From contig CP079955.1 in NCBI GenBank assembly GCA_019357535.2, positions 434,001 to 498,000 on the forward strand: a stretch of 64,000 bases of DNA, in the 5' to 3' direction. Below, piece by piece: positions 1 through 9,131 of the stretch; the first letter of the stretch is position 1, and each line of letters begins with the position of its first letter. The stretch is from Macrococcus sp. 19Msa1099 (lineage in GTDB: Bacteria; Bacillota; Bacilli; Staphylococcales; Staphylococcaceae). Below the pieces are notes generated by a model that saw only the letters and a list, made by a program, of their open reading frames with translations, had not been told where the DNA came from and ran no database searches. The position numbers were made by a program, and so were the translations under genes.

Positions 1-2
1 TA

Positions 3-1847
3 CTATTTCTTGAAGGTTACACTGTATCCAGGCTATATATGATTAAATATTTAAAACCAATTATATTGATGGCGCTAGGCCTTGTCTTCACAACTGTAAT
101 TGGTCTGGGATACATTACACATAGTATGATTCCATTTCTACCGATGGCTGCATGCTTTGCACTCGCTGCAATTATTTGTCCGACTGATGCGGTGGCAGTT
201 CAGGCGATTGCACAAGATAAGAAACTCCCGCGTGGACTGATGACGATTCTTGAAGGAGAATCTTTACTGAATGATGCAGCGGGGATATTAAGTTTTAATA
301 TCGCGATTGTCGCTTTAACGACAGGTGTATTTAGTGTCACAGGTTCGATCACACAGTTCTTTATCTCTTCATTAGGTGGTTTAGTTGTGGGTCTGTTTAT
401 AGGATTAATCTTTGTACAGATTAGAATCCTTCTGGTTAGAAAAGGGTTTGAAAATGAATATATTTATATATTAATACAGCTCCTTACACCTTTTGTCATT
501 TACATGGCTGCTGAAAGTATTCACGTTTCAGGTATTATTGCAGCTGTAGTTGGCGGAATCATCCATGGAATTGAACGAGATAGGTTATCTCAAGCGACGA
601 CACGTTTGCAACTTGGGTATAACAATACATGGGGATTACTCTCTACTGTTCTGAATGGCTTTGTCTTTACATTGCTAGGGTATTTAATCCCTCAAGTTAC
701 ACTTTCGCTGACTGAACATGATGAAAAAAGTATTTTTTCAACAATGATATACACGCTTGTAATCGCATTACTTGTTTATATTTTTAGGTTTATATGGGTA
801 TTTGTACTCTATAATAAGTTTTATATTCCAGAAAGTCGTTTTGAAAAAGTGCTAAAGCATGAAGATATTGATAAATTTGATAAGAGACCCAATCGTTTTA
901 AGTATGCGTTAATTGCTACTGTGTGTGGTGTGCATGGCACAATCTCTATGGCCATAGCATTGACGATACCAGTAGAAATCATGAACGGAGAGTATTTCAA
1001 CTATCGCGATAACTTACTATTTATCACAGCAGGTGTGGTGGTCATTAGTTTAGTTGTTGCACAAATTTTCTTACCACTATTAACACCAAAAGCAGAAGAT
1101 AATAGCGTAGATTCCCACCTTGATTTCAGAGAAGCATATATATTGATCAAAGAATTTGGAATGAAATATATTCATAAACAAACTACACCTGAAAACAGTA
1201 TGATTGCCGGAAATCTCATACGTCAGTATACGATGCAGGTTGGATTTTATAGTGAGGTAAGTGACAGAGAGTATAATCCGAAAGAGTTTGATAGACTGCA
1301 TGCGATTGCACTTGAAACAGAAATGAAAACGCTTGATGAACTGGTAGAAAATGATGAGATTACACAGAGTGCATTTAACAACTACGTTCAATATATCGAA
1401 AGAACAAAGATATTCGCCTCGACAAGCTTCTTCAGAAGAATGGTGTTTTTAATTCGCATGCATGGTAAGCGTAAAGCATTTGAAAATAGATTGAATCAGT
1501 CAAGTTCGCTCTCGCTAAAAAATAGTCTGTTAGAAATTCAAAAAATTGCATCACGTGTACACTATAACGTTGTGCAACGATTGTCCGAAGAAATAAGTAG
1601 AGAGAATCGGATAGAAGTTGCGCTTGTGTCAGATAACTATTTGAATCGGGTAAATCAGATTAAGAGAAATGCCACGAATGAAACGATTGATGATGATGAA
1701 ACGTTATTTGCGCTTGATGTATTAGCAGTCGAAAAAGATATGGTAGCAAGGCTCGTGAAAAAAGCTAAGATCAGTCGTGAAGTAGCAGTTGAGTTGAGAC
1801 AAGCATTGAACTATGATGAAATGATGCTGTTGGATACGGAAGACTAG
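3..1847 (+). CDS. Na+/H+ antiporter, CPA1 (NhaP-type) family, 5' end outside window
   Basis: This is a membrane cation/proton antiporter of the CPA1 family. The frame is open to the window edge (it reads LFLEGYTVSRLY before the first ATG at 39), so the gene starts upstream and 614 residues are visible. The early transmembrane segments carry the family signature CPTDAVAVQAIA followed by LEGESLLNDAAGI, where the paired Asp/Asn-Asp residues of the transport site lie. About ten further hydrophobic segments follow, up to about residue 360. The last roughly 240 residues are a hydrophilic, charged cytoplasmic tail, typical of regulated NhaP-type exchangers. The family is certain; the ion (Na+ or K+) cannot be told from sequence. 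It ends at a bidirectional terminator shared with pflA. Confidence 0.9.
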   Translation, partial: LFLEGYTVSRLYMIKYLKPIILMALGLVFTTVIGLGYITHSMIPFLPMAACFALAAIICPTDAVAVQAIAQDKKLPRGLMTILEGESLLNDAAGILSFNIAIVALTTGVFSVTGSITQFFISSLGGLVVGLFIGLIFVQIRILLVRKGFENEYIYILIQLLTPFVIYMAAESIHVSGIIAAVVGGIIHGIERDRLSQATTRLQLGYNNTWGLLSTVLNGFVFTLLGYLIPQVTLSLTEHDEKSIFSTMIYTLVIALLVYIFRFIWVFVLYNKFYIPESRFEKVLKHEDIDKFDKRPNRFKYALIATVCGVHGTISMAIALTIPVEIMNGEYFNYRDNLLFITAGVVVISLVVAQIFLPLLTPKAEDNSVDSHLDFREAYILIKEFGMKYIHKQTTPENSMIAGNLIRQYTMQVGFYSEVSDREYNPKEFDRLHAIALETEMKTLDELVENDEITQSAFNNYVQYIERTKIFASTSFFRRMVFLIRMHGKRKAFENRLNQSSSLSLKNSLLEIQKIASRVHYNVVQRLSEEISRENRIEVALVSDNYLNRVNQIKRNATNETIDDDETLFALDVLAVEKDMVARLVKKAKISREVAVELRQALNYDEMMLLDTED

Positions 1848-1865
1848 ACAGACATTGATACCATT

Positions 1866-1921
1866 AACGAATAAGAAGGAAGCCTGAAATGATACTCTTT
1901 CAGGCTTCCTTCTTATTCGTT
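1866..1921. terminator. Bidirectional terminator between antiporter and pflA
   Basis: Perfect 24-bp inverted repeat (arms 1866-1889 and 1898-1921) with an 8-nt loop, between convergent genes. A-rich and T-rich flanks fit termination in both directions. Confidence 0.9.
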
Positions 1922-1933
1922 CTAATAATATTA

Positions 1934-2689
1934 TCAAGCATTTAGGGGAGTTTTACCTTGGAAATCAACATATTCATATGCGAGATTTACAGCATCATCC
2001 GTTGGTGCTTCAACGTCTTCTAACGGATATTTAATACCAAGTGCTTCCCATTTATGAACACCAAGCTGGTGGTACGGGAGGATTTCGAACTTTTCAACAT
2101 TTTCTAGACTATTGATGAACTGACCCAGCTTGATGAGATCATCTTTATCGTCAGTAACACCTGGCACTAACACGTGTCTAATCCATACGGGCTGTTTTCT
2201 ATCTGATAACATACGGGCAAATTTTAGTATATGGGTATTGGGTTTTCCGGTTAAACTTAAGTGTTTCTCATTATCGATATGTTTAATATCGAGTAAGAAT
2301 AAATCTGTATTTTCTTGTACAGGATCAAAGTGATTCATAAAAGCGGGAGTTTCATTAAAACATCCTGCTGATGTATCGATACAAGTATGGATACCTTCTG
2401 CCTTTAATTGTTTAAATAATTGTTCTATGAATGGTAACTGGAGCAGCGGCTCTCCGCCACTGATCGTTACGCCACCGCCTGATGCATTGAAGTAGGGGAG
2501 GTAAGGAACAATTTCTGCAACCATTTCTTCTGCTGTCACTTCACGTGATGGTGTACCAATCTCCCAAGTATCAGGATTGTGACAGAACTGACAACGCAGT
2601 AGGCATCCTTGCGTAAATAAGATGTAGCGTAACCCTGGTCCGTCAACTGTTCCTAAACTCTCGATTGAATGAATATGTCCTTTAATCAT
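1934..2689 (-). CDS. pflA: Pyruvate formate-lyase activating enzyme
   Basis: Radical SAM enzyme (251 aa) that installs the glycyl radical on PflB under anaerobic conditions. The 4Fe-4S-binding CxxxCxxC motif is visible as C29, C33 and C36 in [12 protein letters not shown], and the SAM-binding GGE motif lies in [10 protein letters not shown]. Length matches the family. It lies 40 bp downstream of pflB on the same strand with no terminator between, so the two are almost certainly cotranscribed. The operon ends at the 1866-1921 hairpin. Confidence 0.96.
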   Translation of the reverse strand: MIKGHIHSIESLGTVDGPGLRYILFTQGCLLRCQFCHNPDTWEIGTPSREVTAEEMVAEIVPYLPYFNASGGGVTISGGEPLLQLPFIEQLFKQLKAEGIHTCIDTSAGCFNETPAFMNHFDPVQENTDLFLLDIKHIDNEKHLSLTGKPNTHILKFARMLSDRKQPVWIRHVLVPGVTDDKDDLIKLGQFINSLENVEKFEILPYHQLGVHKWEALGIKYPLEDVEAPTDDAVNLAYEYVDFQGKTPLNA

Positions 2690-2729
2690 AATAATCCCCG
2701 TCCTTCATAATACTAATCATATATTATCA

Positions 2730-4979
2730 TTACATTTTTTCGTGGAATGTTCTGGAAATAACGTCTAGTTGCTGTTCACGTGTTAATTTAATAAAGTTTA
2801 CTGCATATCCTGATACACGGATTGTAAGCTGTGGATACTCTTCTGGATGCTCCATTGCATCGAGTAAAGTTTCTCTGTTGAACACGTTAATGTTTAAATG
2901 GTGACCATGCTGCATCGCATATCCATCTAATACTGCAACTAGGTTAGATTGCTGTGCATCGTCTTCTTTACCTAAAGATTTCGGTACGATAGAGAACGTA
3001 TTAGAGATACCATCTTTACAGCAGTCATATGGTAATTTTGCTACTGATGATAATGATGCAAGTGCACCTTTAGTGTCACGACCATGCATTGGGTTCGCAC
3101 CAGGCGCGAAAGGTTCTCCTGCTTTACGTCCGTCAGGTGTGTTACCTGTTTTCTTACCGTATACGACGTTTGAAGTGATTGTTAACACACTCATTGTATG
3201 CTCTGAATCACGATATGTTTTATGTTTGCGAAGTTTTGCCATAAATGATTCTACAAGTTCAACTGCGATATCATCAACACGTGGATCGTTGTTACCGTAT
3301 TGAGGGAATTCACCTTCAGTTTCGAAGTCGACAACAAGTCCGTTTTCATCTCTGATTGTTTTTACTTTCGCGTATTTAATAGCTGATAATGAGTCAGCTG
3401 CAACTGAAAGACCAGCGATACCTGTAGCCATCGTACGAATGACCTCAGTATCATGTAACGCCATTTCAATTCTTTCGTAGCTGTATTTATCATGCATATA
3501 GTGAATAACATTCAATGAGTTAATATATACGCCAGCTAACCATTCCATCATTTGATCGAATTGTTTGTATACAGTGTCATAATCTAAGACTTCATCAGTA
3601 ATCGGTGCAAAGTTTGGACCTACTTGAGCGCCAGACTTTTCATCAATCCCACCGTTAATAGCGTATAACAATGTTTTTGCTAAGTTCGCACGAGCGCCGA
3701 AGAACTGCATTTGTTTACCAATCTTCATCGCTGATACACAACAGGCGATACCATAATCGTCACCGTAGCTCTCACGCATTAAATCATCGTTTTCGTATTG
3801 GATTGAGCTTGTTTTAATACTCATCTTAGCACAGTATTTCTTAAAGTTTTCAGGTAAACGCGTAGACCAAAGTACAGTTAAGTTTGGCTCTGGTGCTGGA
3901 CCTAAGTTATCTAATGAATGTAAGAAACGGAATGAACTTTTCGTTACAAGTGGACGGCCATCAATACCAACCCCACCGATAGACTCTGTTACCCAAGTTG
4001 GATCTCCAGAGAATAATTCATTGTAGTCTGGTGTACGTGCAAATTTAACTAAACGCAACTTCATAATGAAGTGGTCGATAATTTCCTGAACTTCCATCTC
4101 AGTGATGGTACCCGCTTTAAGATCACGCTCAGCGTAAATATCTAAGAATGTAGATACACGACCTAAACTCATTGCTGCACCGTTTTGTTCTTTAATTGCA
4201 GCAAGGTATGCAAGGTAAGTCCATTGAACAGCTTCTTTGAAGGTCTCAGCTGGACGGCTTAAATCAAATCCGTATATTTCACCCAACTGTTTCAATTCGT
4301 TTAATGCACGGTACTGTTCAGATACTTCTTCACGTAAACGAATAATATCTTCGCTCATCACACTAGATAAGTTATGGAAATCTTTATGCTTTTCTTTCAT
4401 TAAGAAATCCACACCGTATAAAGCGACGCGACGATAGTCACCGATAATACGGCCGCGACCGTAAGCATCTGGAAGACCAGTGATAACGCCGGCTTTACGG
4501 CAAGCTAACATTTCTTTAGAGTAAGCATCGAACACACCTTGGTTATGTGTCTTACGGTAATCTGTGAAGATACGTTCAGTTTCGGCATCTAACTCATAAC
4601 CATACGACTCACAAGCTGCTTTCGTCATACGAATCCCACCGAACGGCTGCATTGAACGTTTGAAAGGTTTTTCAGTTTGAACACCAACGATTGTTTCCAG
4701 GTCTTTGTCTAAATATCCAGCATCATGAGAAGTAATGCTAGATACAACTTTAGTGTCCATATCCCACATACCACCACGTTCGCGTTCTTCTTTTGATAAC
4801 TGCATCACTTGTTCCCAAAGTTTTTTCGTAGCTTCAGTAGGACCAGCCAAGAATTCATCTTTACCTTCAAAAAGTGTGTAGTTCAGTTGAATAAATTCAC
4901 GCACATCAACGCGTTTGTTCCATTTACCTGATTTGAACCCTTCCCAAGCATTTGTTCTTTTTGTCTCTTCTTTAAACAT
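2730..4979 (-). CDS. pflB: Formate C-acetyltransferase (pyruvate formate-lyase)
   Basis: Converts pyruvate and CoA to acetyl-CoA and formate during anaerobic growth (749 aa, normal length). The active-site cysteine pair is C413-C414 in [10 protein letters not shown]. The glycyl-radical site is G724 in [12 protein letters not shown], 25 residues from the C-terminus as expected. GGAGG precedes the ATG. Upstream there is an extended -10 promoter flanked by two Rex-like palindromes, so repression by the redox sensor Rex is likely. It is the first gene of a pflB-pflA operon. Confidence 0.98.
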   Translation of the reverse strand: MFKEETKRTNAWEGFKSGKWNKRVDVREFIQLNYTLFEGKDEFLAGPTEATKKLWEQVMQLSKEERERGGMWDMDTKVVSSITSHDAGYLDKDLETIVGVQTEKPFKRSMQPFGGIRMTKAACESYGYELDAETERIFTDYRKTHNQGVFDAYSKEMLACRKAGVITGLPDAYGRGRIIGDYRRVALYGVDFLMKEKHKDFHNLSSVMSEDIIRLREEVSEQYRALNELKQLGEIYGFDLSRPAETFKEAVQWTYLAYLAAIKEQNGAAMSLGRVSTFLDIYAERDLKAGTITEMEVQEIIDHFIMKLRLVKFARTPDYNELFSGDPTWVTESIGGVGIDGRPLVTKSSFRFLHSLDNLGPAPEPNLTVLWSTRLPENFKKYCAKMSIKTSSIQYENDDLMRESYGDDYGIACCVSAMKIGKQMQFFGARANLAKTLLYAINGGIDEKSGAQVGPNFAPITDEVLDYDTVYKQFDQMMEWLAGVYINSLNVIHYMHDKYSYERIEMALHDTEVIRTMATGIAGLSVAADSLSAIKYAKVKTIRDENGLVVDFETEGEFPQYGNNDPRVDDIAVELVESFMAKLRKHKTYRDSEHTMSVLTITSNVVYGKKTGNTPDGRKAGEPFAPGANPMHGRDTKGALASLSSVAKLPYDCCKDGISNTFSIVPKSLGKEDDAQQSNLVAVLDGYAMQHGHHLNINVFNRETLLDAMEHPEEYPQLTIRVSGYAVNFIKLTREQQLDVISRTFHEKM

Positions 4980-4999
4980 ATAAATCCCTCCAGAATTTT

Positions 5000-5054
5000 T
5001 TGTTCACCAATTCACAAACTTAGTATAACAAGGATTACGTGAAAAGTATCACAA
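5000..5054 (-). promoter_or_regulatory. pflB promoter with two Rex-like operators
   Basis: On the minus strand an extended -10 (TGTTATACT; hexamer at 5027-5022) precedes pflB. Site 1 at 5054-5037 reads TTGTGATACTTTTCACGT and site 2 at 5017-5000 reads TTGTGAATTGGTGAACAA. The known Rex consensus is TTGTGAA-N4-TTCACAA; the left half of site 2 is perfect and the other half-sites have two or three mismatches. The sites straddle the -10. Identification as Rex operators is inferred from consensus and gene function. Confidence 0.6.
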
Positions 5055-5227
5055 AAGCATAAAAAAATTTAAAAAATGCAAAAACCCTTCATACCAGTAC
5101 TTTAACTGTAATGATACAGAGGATAAAAAAGAGATTATTATATATAACAGATTGAAACTTTTATTCTTATGATTCTAAAAAGTAGTTTTAAAAAATAAAT
5201 ACATGTACAATGATTGAGGTGATTACA

Positions 5228-5668
5228 ATGAAAGAAATAACAAGCGAGGACCCGCTGATTGAGCAAATTGCATGGATACATGAGCAGATACCGAAATCCT
5301 ATGATAGCCACTATGTAACGACTGAACTTGAAGTAAAACTCAGGACTGAATCTATACGATTGCTGATGAAATATAATCATGATCGCATCATTATAGTCGA
5401 AAAAGCACGATTATCAGCCTTTATCTGGTTTCATATTGGAGAGAAGACACATGTTAAGTCCTTATATGTCCATCCAGATGAACGCGGCAAAGGATATGCA
5501 CATAGGCTTAAGCAATATGTAGAGAGATTATCATTAGCCGCAGATGTCCACTATATCTATGGACACGTTCATCCGGATAATCACGCTATGAGAAGACTTA
5601 ACCACAAGCTTGGCTATAGGGCAGATGATAAATTGATGTATAAACATATTGAAATGCCATATGATTAG
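5228..5668 (+). CDS. GNAT-family N-acetyltransferase
   Basis: Small acetyl-CoA-dependent acetyltransferase (146 aa). The acetyl-CoA-binding motif A is VHPDERGKGYAHRL near residues 84-97, followed by NHAMRRLNHKLGYR, the usual GNAT strand-helix end. I chose the ATG at 5228 because GAGGTG at 5215-5220 sits 7 nt before it; an ATG at 5210 lies upstream of that site. The substrate cannot be inferred. It is a single-gene unit followed by a hairpin shared with the cupin gene. Confidence 0.8.
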   Translation: MKEITSEDPLIEQIAWIHEQIPKSYDSHYVTTELEVKLRTESIRLLMKYNHDRIIIVEKARLSAFIWFHIGEKTHVKSLYVHPDERGKGYAHRLKQYVERLSLAADVHYIYGHVHPDNHAMRRLNHKLGYRADDKLMYKHIEMPYD

Positions 5669-5721
5669 CACGTTATACATCGATGAAAGAAAGATTAGTT
5701 TTAATCAAGGGATTATTTAAA

Positions 5722-5762
5722 AATGGCGTTTCAGACTTTGTTGAGTCTCGAAACGCCGTTTT
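5722..5762. terminator. Bidirectional terminator between acetyltransferase and cupin genes
   Basis: Hairpin with outer arms GGCGTTTC (5725-5732) and GAAACGCC (5750-5757), an inner AGACT/AGTCT extension, and A/T runs on both sides. Confidence 0.85.
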
Positions 5763-5768
5763 TCTACG

Positions 5769-6278
5769 TTAGCCACCTCTGACTGTACTGCACTGATAAA
5801 TATTATGCCATTCTTTAAACATCGGGCCTGTACTTCCACCTACAGGGTCGGTGTCAGGTAATGGTACAGTATTGATGATCTTGTTTACTTCATTTATATT
5901 CTCATAAGATGTCAATGTTTGTGCTGCTGTTGTATCTGGATATGCACCTACAATAGTAAAATCGTCACTTTGTTCTAATTTTTTATGACCGTAACCCGCT
6001 GGTAATAATAGAACATCACCTTGTGTAACTTCAATATTTTGGCCGTTCTCCCCACCGATTAATAGTGTGGCACGACCACTTTTTACCCCAAGGACTTCAT
6101 GCTGGTTGGGATGGAAGTGATGATAATCAAATACACCATTGGTCCATATATTATGCCATGCATTATTTTTAAAGCGTGTTTCGAAATGACTTTCCTCTGT
6201 ATTATATATAATTACCGGCAGAATCATATGGTTGGGTGTAGAAGGGGATGTGGGTGTGTGTAATATTTTATATTTCAT
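5769..6278 (-). CDS. Cupin-domain protein (YjlB-like)
   Basis: Single-domain cupin of 169 aa. The metal-binding cupin motif 1 is recognisable as HHFHPNQHEVLGVKSG and motif 2 as GDVLLLPAGYGHKKL; the beta-barrel occupies about residues 45-130. It resembles the Bacillus YjlB family, whose function is unknown. A strong AAGGAGG-type site precedes the ATG. It is monocistronic between two convergent or divergent neighbours. An enzymatic or sugar-binding role is possible but not shown. Confidence 0.8.
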   Translation of the reverse strand: MKYKILHTPTSPSTPNHMILPVIIYNTEESHFETRFKNNAWHNIWTNGVFDYHHFHPNQHEVLGVKSGRATLLIGGENGQNIEVTQGDVLLLPAGYGHKKLEQSDDFTIVGAYPDTTAAQTLTSYENINEVNKIINTVPLPDTDPVGGSTGPMFKEWHNIYQCSTVRGG

Positions 6279-6387
6279 AAGCTATACCTCCTTTTATATG
6301 TAGTATACCCCTTGTAAAGGGTGTTAATACAATATATTTTATTGTTATTATGATAGAATATAGATATATTGTGAAGGTGGGATTGTA

Positions 6388-7263
6388 TTGAAATATGTAA
6401 CAAGTGTACTGGCACTTACTCTAGTGCTGAGTGCATGTGGTAATAAAGAGACAGACTTAAAGCAGTCTGTAGAAAAGCTTGACGCAAAAAAGGCGGAGCT
6501 AACGAAAGAATATCATGCGATTAAAGAAAAAAATGATAAACTAGATGAAAAAATAAAAGCAAATGAAGATAAATTAAAAGAGATAGAAGAAAAAAATGAA
6601 GCCGAAATTAAAGAACAGATCGCAAAAGAAGAAGCGGCTAAAAAGCTAGAACAGGAAAAGCGTAAGACGAGAGCTAAGCTAAAGAAAGAAGAACGATTAA
6701 AGCAGCAGCAAAAAGTTAAGGAAATGTTAGCTGCTAAAACGATGCCGAACACTATAGAGACAACAACGCACGGCAAATCGACACTTGTGAAGTCGATTGA
6801 TAATGTTAATCTATCGATACATGATAACGATATTGAGAGCAATGTTAAGCGTCTACAGATTTTTAAGATTACAAACATAGAAAATCAAAAGGTTATTTTT
6901 AAAGGCGCATCTTCCGGTTATACACTTCTTTATGAAGTCCATACGAAAAATAATAATCAGGCTCCTGTCTACTATAATAATACGAGCAAGCTTGTAGTTG
7001 GAAAGACTGTCATTTATTCTGATGCGACATCATTTATTCCTCAGGAATTACAAGAAGATTTCGTGAAGTCTGAAGAACGGGCGTACAATGAATATGGGCC
7101 AAAGGAGTCTACAGTGAGCTATAAATCGATTGCACTAGATGAAAAGACATATCAAGCTTTAACACAAGATGGAGGAAAACTCTATTTATTAGGTGGTACA
7201 TCGACAAAGCCGAATAGTGAAGCACAATCAGAAATTGTATCAGAACCTTATACGATTTCCTGA
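6388..7263 (+). CDS. Coiled-coil lipoprotein, unknown function
   Basis: Predicted lipoprotein of 291 aa. The N-terminus is a signal peptide ending in the lipobox LSAC, with C17 as the lipidated residue. Residues 20-110 are a highly charged K/E-rich heptad-like region that should form a long coiled coil. The C-terminal half (about 115-291) looks globular and I do not recognise it. The start is TTG at 6388, supported by AAGGTGG 7 nt upstream and by the position of the signal peptide. Located on the outer membrane face, attached to the lipid bilayer. Confidence 0.75.
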   Translation: MKYVTSVLALTLVLSACGNKETDLKQSVEKLDAKKAELTKEYHAIKEKNDKLDEKIKANEDKLKEIEEKNEAEIKEQIAKEEAAKKLEQEKRKTRAKLKKEERLKQQQKVKEMLAAKTMPNTIETTTHGKSTLVKSIDNVNLSIHDNDIESNVKRLQIFKITNIENQKVIFKGASSGYTLLYEVHTKNNNQAPVYYNNTSKLVVGKTVIYSDATSFIPQELQEDFVKSEERAYNEYGPKESTVSYKSIALDEKTYQALTQDGGKLYLLGGTSTKPNSEAQSEIVSEPYTIS

Positions 7264-7318
7264 TGTTTTTCTTTTATAATTAAGGGAATAATAAATTAAA
7301 TATATTAGAGGTGATATC

Positions 7319-7615
7319 ATGCATGAAGAAAAGTTCGTATTAATGGAAGGCGAAACGATGACATTGACTGAAATTGCAAGTGAGTTAGAGCATATTACAG
7401 GCTATACAGCACTTGATACTTTTGGAGATATTGAACGTGTTGTTGCACAAAAGCCAAACTTTGAGCAAGATTTTGAAACGTATATAATCAATTATCAGTT
7501 TAACGAGTCTGAAGATGAAGTTGATGTAACTGTTACAACCCGAAAGGATGGCAGACAACATCTTAAGAAGGATAAAGTTAAGATTAGATTAATATCATAT
7601 AAAACGAGATCATAA
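7319..7615 (+). CDS. Conserved-looking small protein, unknown function
   Basis: A 98-aa soluble, acidic protein with no signal peptide or membrane segment. An AGAGGTGA site lies 5-6 nt before the ATG, and its stop codon is directly followed by a terminator hairpin, so it is very likely a real gene. The sequence alternates short hydrophobic strands with charged stretches. I recognise no family. Confidence 0.6.
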   Translation: MHEEKFVLMEGETMTLTEIASELEHITGYTALDTFGDIERVVAQKPNFEQDFETYIINYQFNESEDEVDVTVTTRKDGRQHLKKDKVKIRLISYKTRS

Positions 7616-7641
7616 AGCCTTAGCATCTGTTAAGGCTTTTT
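7614..7641 (+). terminator. Rho-independent terminator
   Basis: AAAGCCTTA / TAAGGCTTT stem followed by a T run, starting inside the stop codon of the 98-aa gene. Confidence 0.8.
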
Positions 7642-7656
7642 ATAAAGGAGAAGGTT

Positions 7657-9117
7657 ATGAAGAAGTTGATACTTTTATCCATATTGTTTCTCACGGGATG
7701 CACGCAGCCAGCACAGTTTTATGATGGACAAGCTGATGTCCTATTTGATGCTGCACATGGACAGACTGCAGGTGAAGCAGATTGGGTGATTGACGGTGCT
7801 TTCTCTAGTTTCAATGATGTAATTCGTGATATGGATTATAAAACAGTGAGCACTGATTATGACACGACATTAACATATGAAAAATTAAAACAGTACAAAG
7901 CAGTCATTATACCTGAACCTAATATTCCCTTTAAAGTTGAAGAACAGGAGGCTATTCAACGTTTTGTCGGTGAAGGGGGGAGTATTATGATGATTGCTGA
8001 CCATTATAATGCGGATCGAAATTTAAATCGATTTGACTCTTCAGAAATATTCAATGGATATCGAAGGGGCGCATTTGATGATATTACAAAAGGATTATCA
8101 CACGATGAAAAGCAATCAGAGCGTATGCAGAATGTGAAAGGTTCAGATTTTCTTTCAGATACATTTGGTGTACGTTTTAGATATAATGCCCTCAATAATG
8201 TCAGGATTGATGCAGATTCAGCATACGATGCTTTCGGTCTTCTGGATAATGTGCAAAGTATCAACATGCACGCAGGCAGTACAATAGCAATTACGAACCC
8301 TAAAATCGCAAAAGGAATTATCTACCCAGGCAAACTATCACAAAATGATCGCTGGCCGCACGCGGTTGACCAAGGGATATACACAAAAGGGGGTAAAGAT
8401 GAAGGCGCCTTCGTAGCGATCAGTAAGTATAAAAAAGGAAAGGCTGTCTTTATCGGTGATTCTTCGATAGTAGAAGATGAAACACCAAAGTATGTACGTG
8501 AAGACAACGGTAATACGAAGAGAACGTACGATGGTATTGAAGAAGCGAGTCATAAAGTACTGCTCAAAAATTTGGTTACCTGGATGATGAAACCTGAAGC
8601 TTATACTACATTAGAAGGTAAAGTGACGTCAGATCAGAAGACGCCCCTATTAAGAATGGAAGTTCCACAGCAATCTAAGGAACCAAAACAAGAACCTTGG
8701 GGACAACCTGGCCACGGTTACAAGTGGTATGACCCTACTACTTTTGAACAGGGGAGTTTCGGTGCAGATTCAAATAAACGAGTAGAGAATAAGTCCGTTA
8801 CAAAGAAATCTGAGCCACTTGAAATACAGGCGCCATCATCCGTTTATCCGGGAGACTATATCAAGATCGATATATATAGTCAAAAGCAGATGAAAGATGT
8901 TGCAATCGAACTCATAGATAGTGATGGAAGACAGGTTGGATTATTTAACGGTCGTCCACCAGGGAAATCTGATACATATAATATGAGCGCAAAAGATAAT
9001 CGCTTTCATTGCTATTTTAATGGTAAGATTGCAAGAGAAGCAGTGCATTCAGTTACGATTAAAGTGTATGTGAAAGAACAGATGATACATATTGAGCGTA
9101 TAGACATAAATAGCTGA
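7657..9117 (+). CDS. Lipoprotein with GATase-like domain, unknown function
   Basis: Secreted lipoprotein of 486 aa; lipobox LTGC with C15 lipidated. The N-terminal domain (about residues 25-290) has the alternating strand/helix pattern of a class I glutamine-amidotransferase-like fold, with VLFDAAHGQ, AVIIPEPN and GGSIMMIADHYN at strand ends, as in GIFT/DUF4350-type proteins. I see no clear Cys-His catalytic pair, so an amidotransferase activity is unlikely. The C-terminal 100 residues look like a beta-sandwich. GGAG precedes the ATG. The M6 protease gene follows after 14 nt, which points to a shared role at the cell surface. Confidence 0.7.
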   Translation: MKKLILLSILFLTGCTQPAQFYDGQADVLFDAAHGQTAGEADWVIDGAFSSFNDVIRDMDYKTVSTDYDTTLTYEKLKQYKAVIIPEPNIPFKVEEQEAIQRFVGEGGSIMMIADHYNADRNLNRFDSSEIFNGYRRGAFDDITKGLSHDEKQSERMQNVKGSDFLSDTFGVRFRYNALNNVRIDADSAYDAFGLLDNVQSINMHAGSTIAITNPKIAKGIIYPGKLSQNDRWPHAVDQGIYTKGGKDEGAFVAISKYKKGKAVFIGDSSIVEDETPKYVREDNGNTKRTYDGIEEASHKVLLKNLVTWMMKPEAYTTLEGKVTSDQKTPLLRMEVPQQSKEPKQEPWGQPGHGYKWYDPTTFEQGSFGADSNKRVENKSVTKKSEPLEIQAPSSVYPGDYIKIDIYSQKQMKDVAIELIDSDGRQVGLFNGRPPGKSDTYNMSAKDNRFHCYFNGKIAREAVHSVTIKVYVKEQMIHIERIDINS

Positions 9118-9131
9118 AAAGAGGTCGGACA

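Noticed and set aside
1080-1391. Minus-strand 103-codon frame inside the antiporter gene
   Set aside because: Antisense to a conserved gene, no ribosome site and low-complexity composition; a shadow frame.
6513-6878. Minus-strand Ser/Phe-rich 121-codon frame opposite the coiled-coil lipoprotein
   Set aside because: Product of antisense reading of K/E-rich codons; no start signals.
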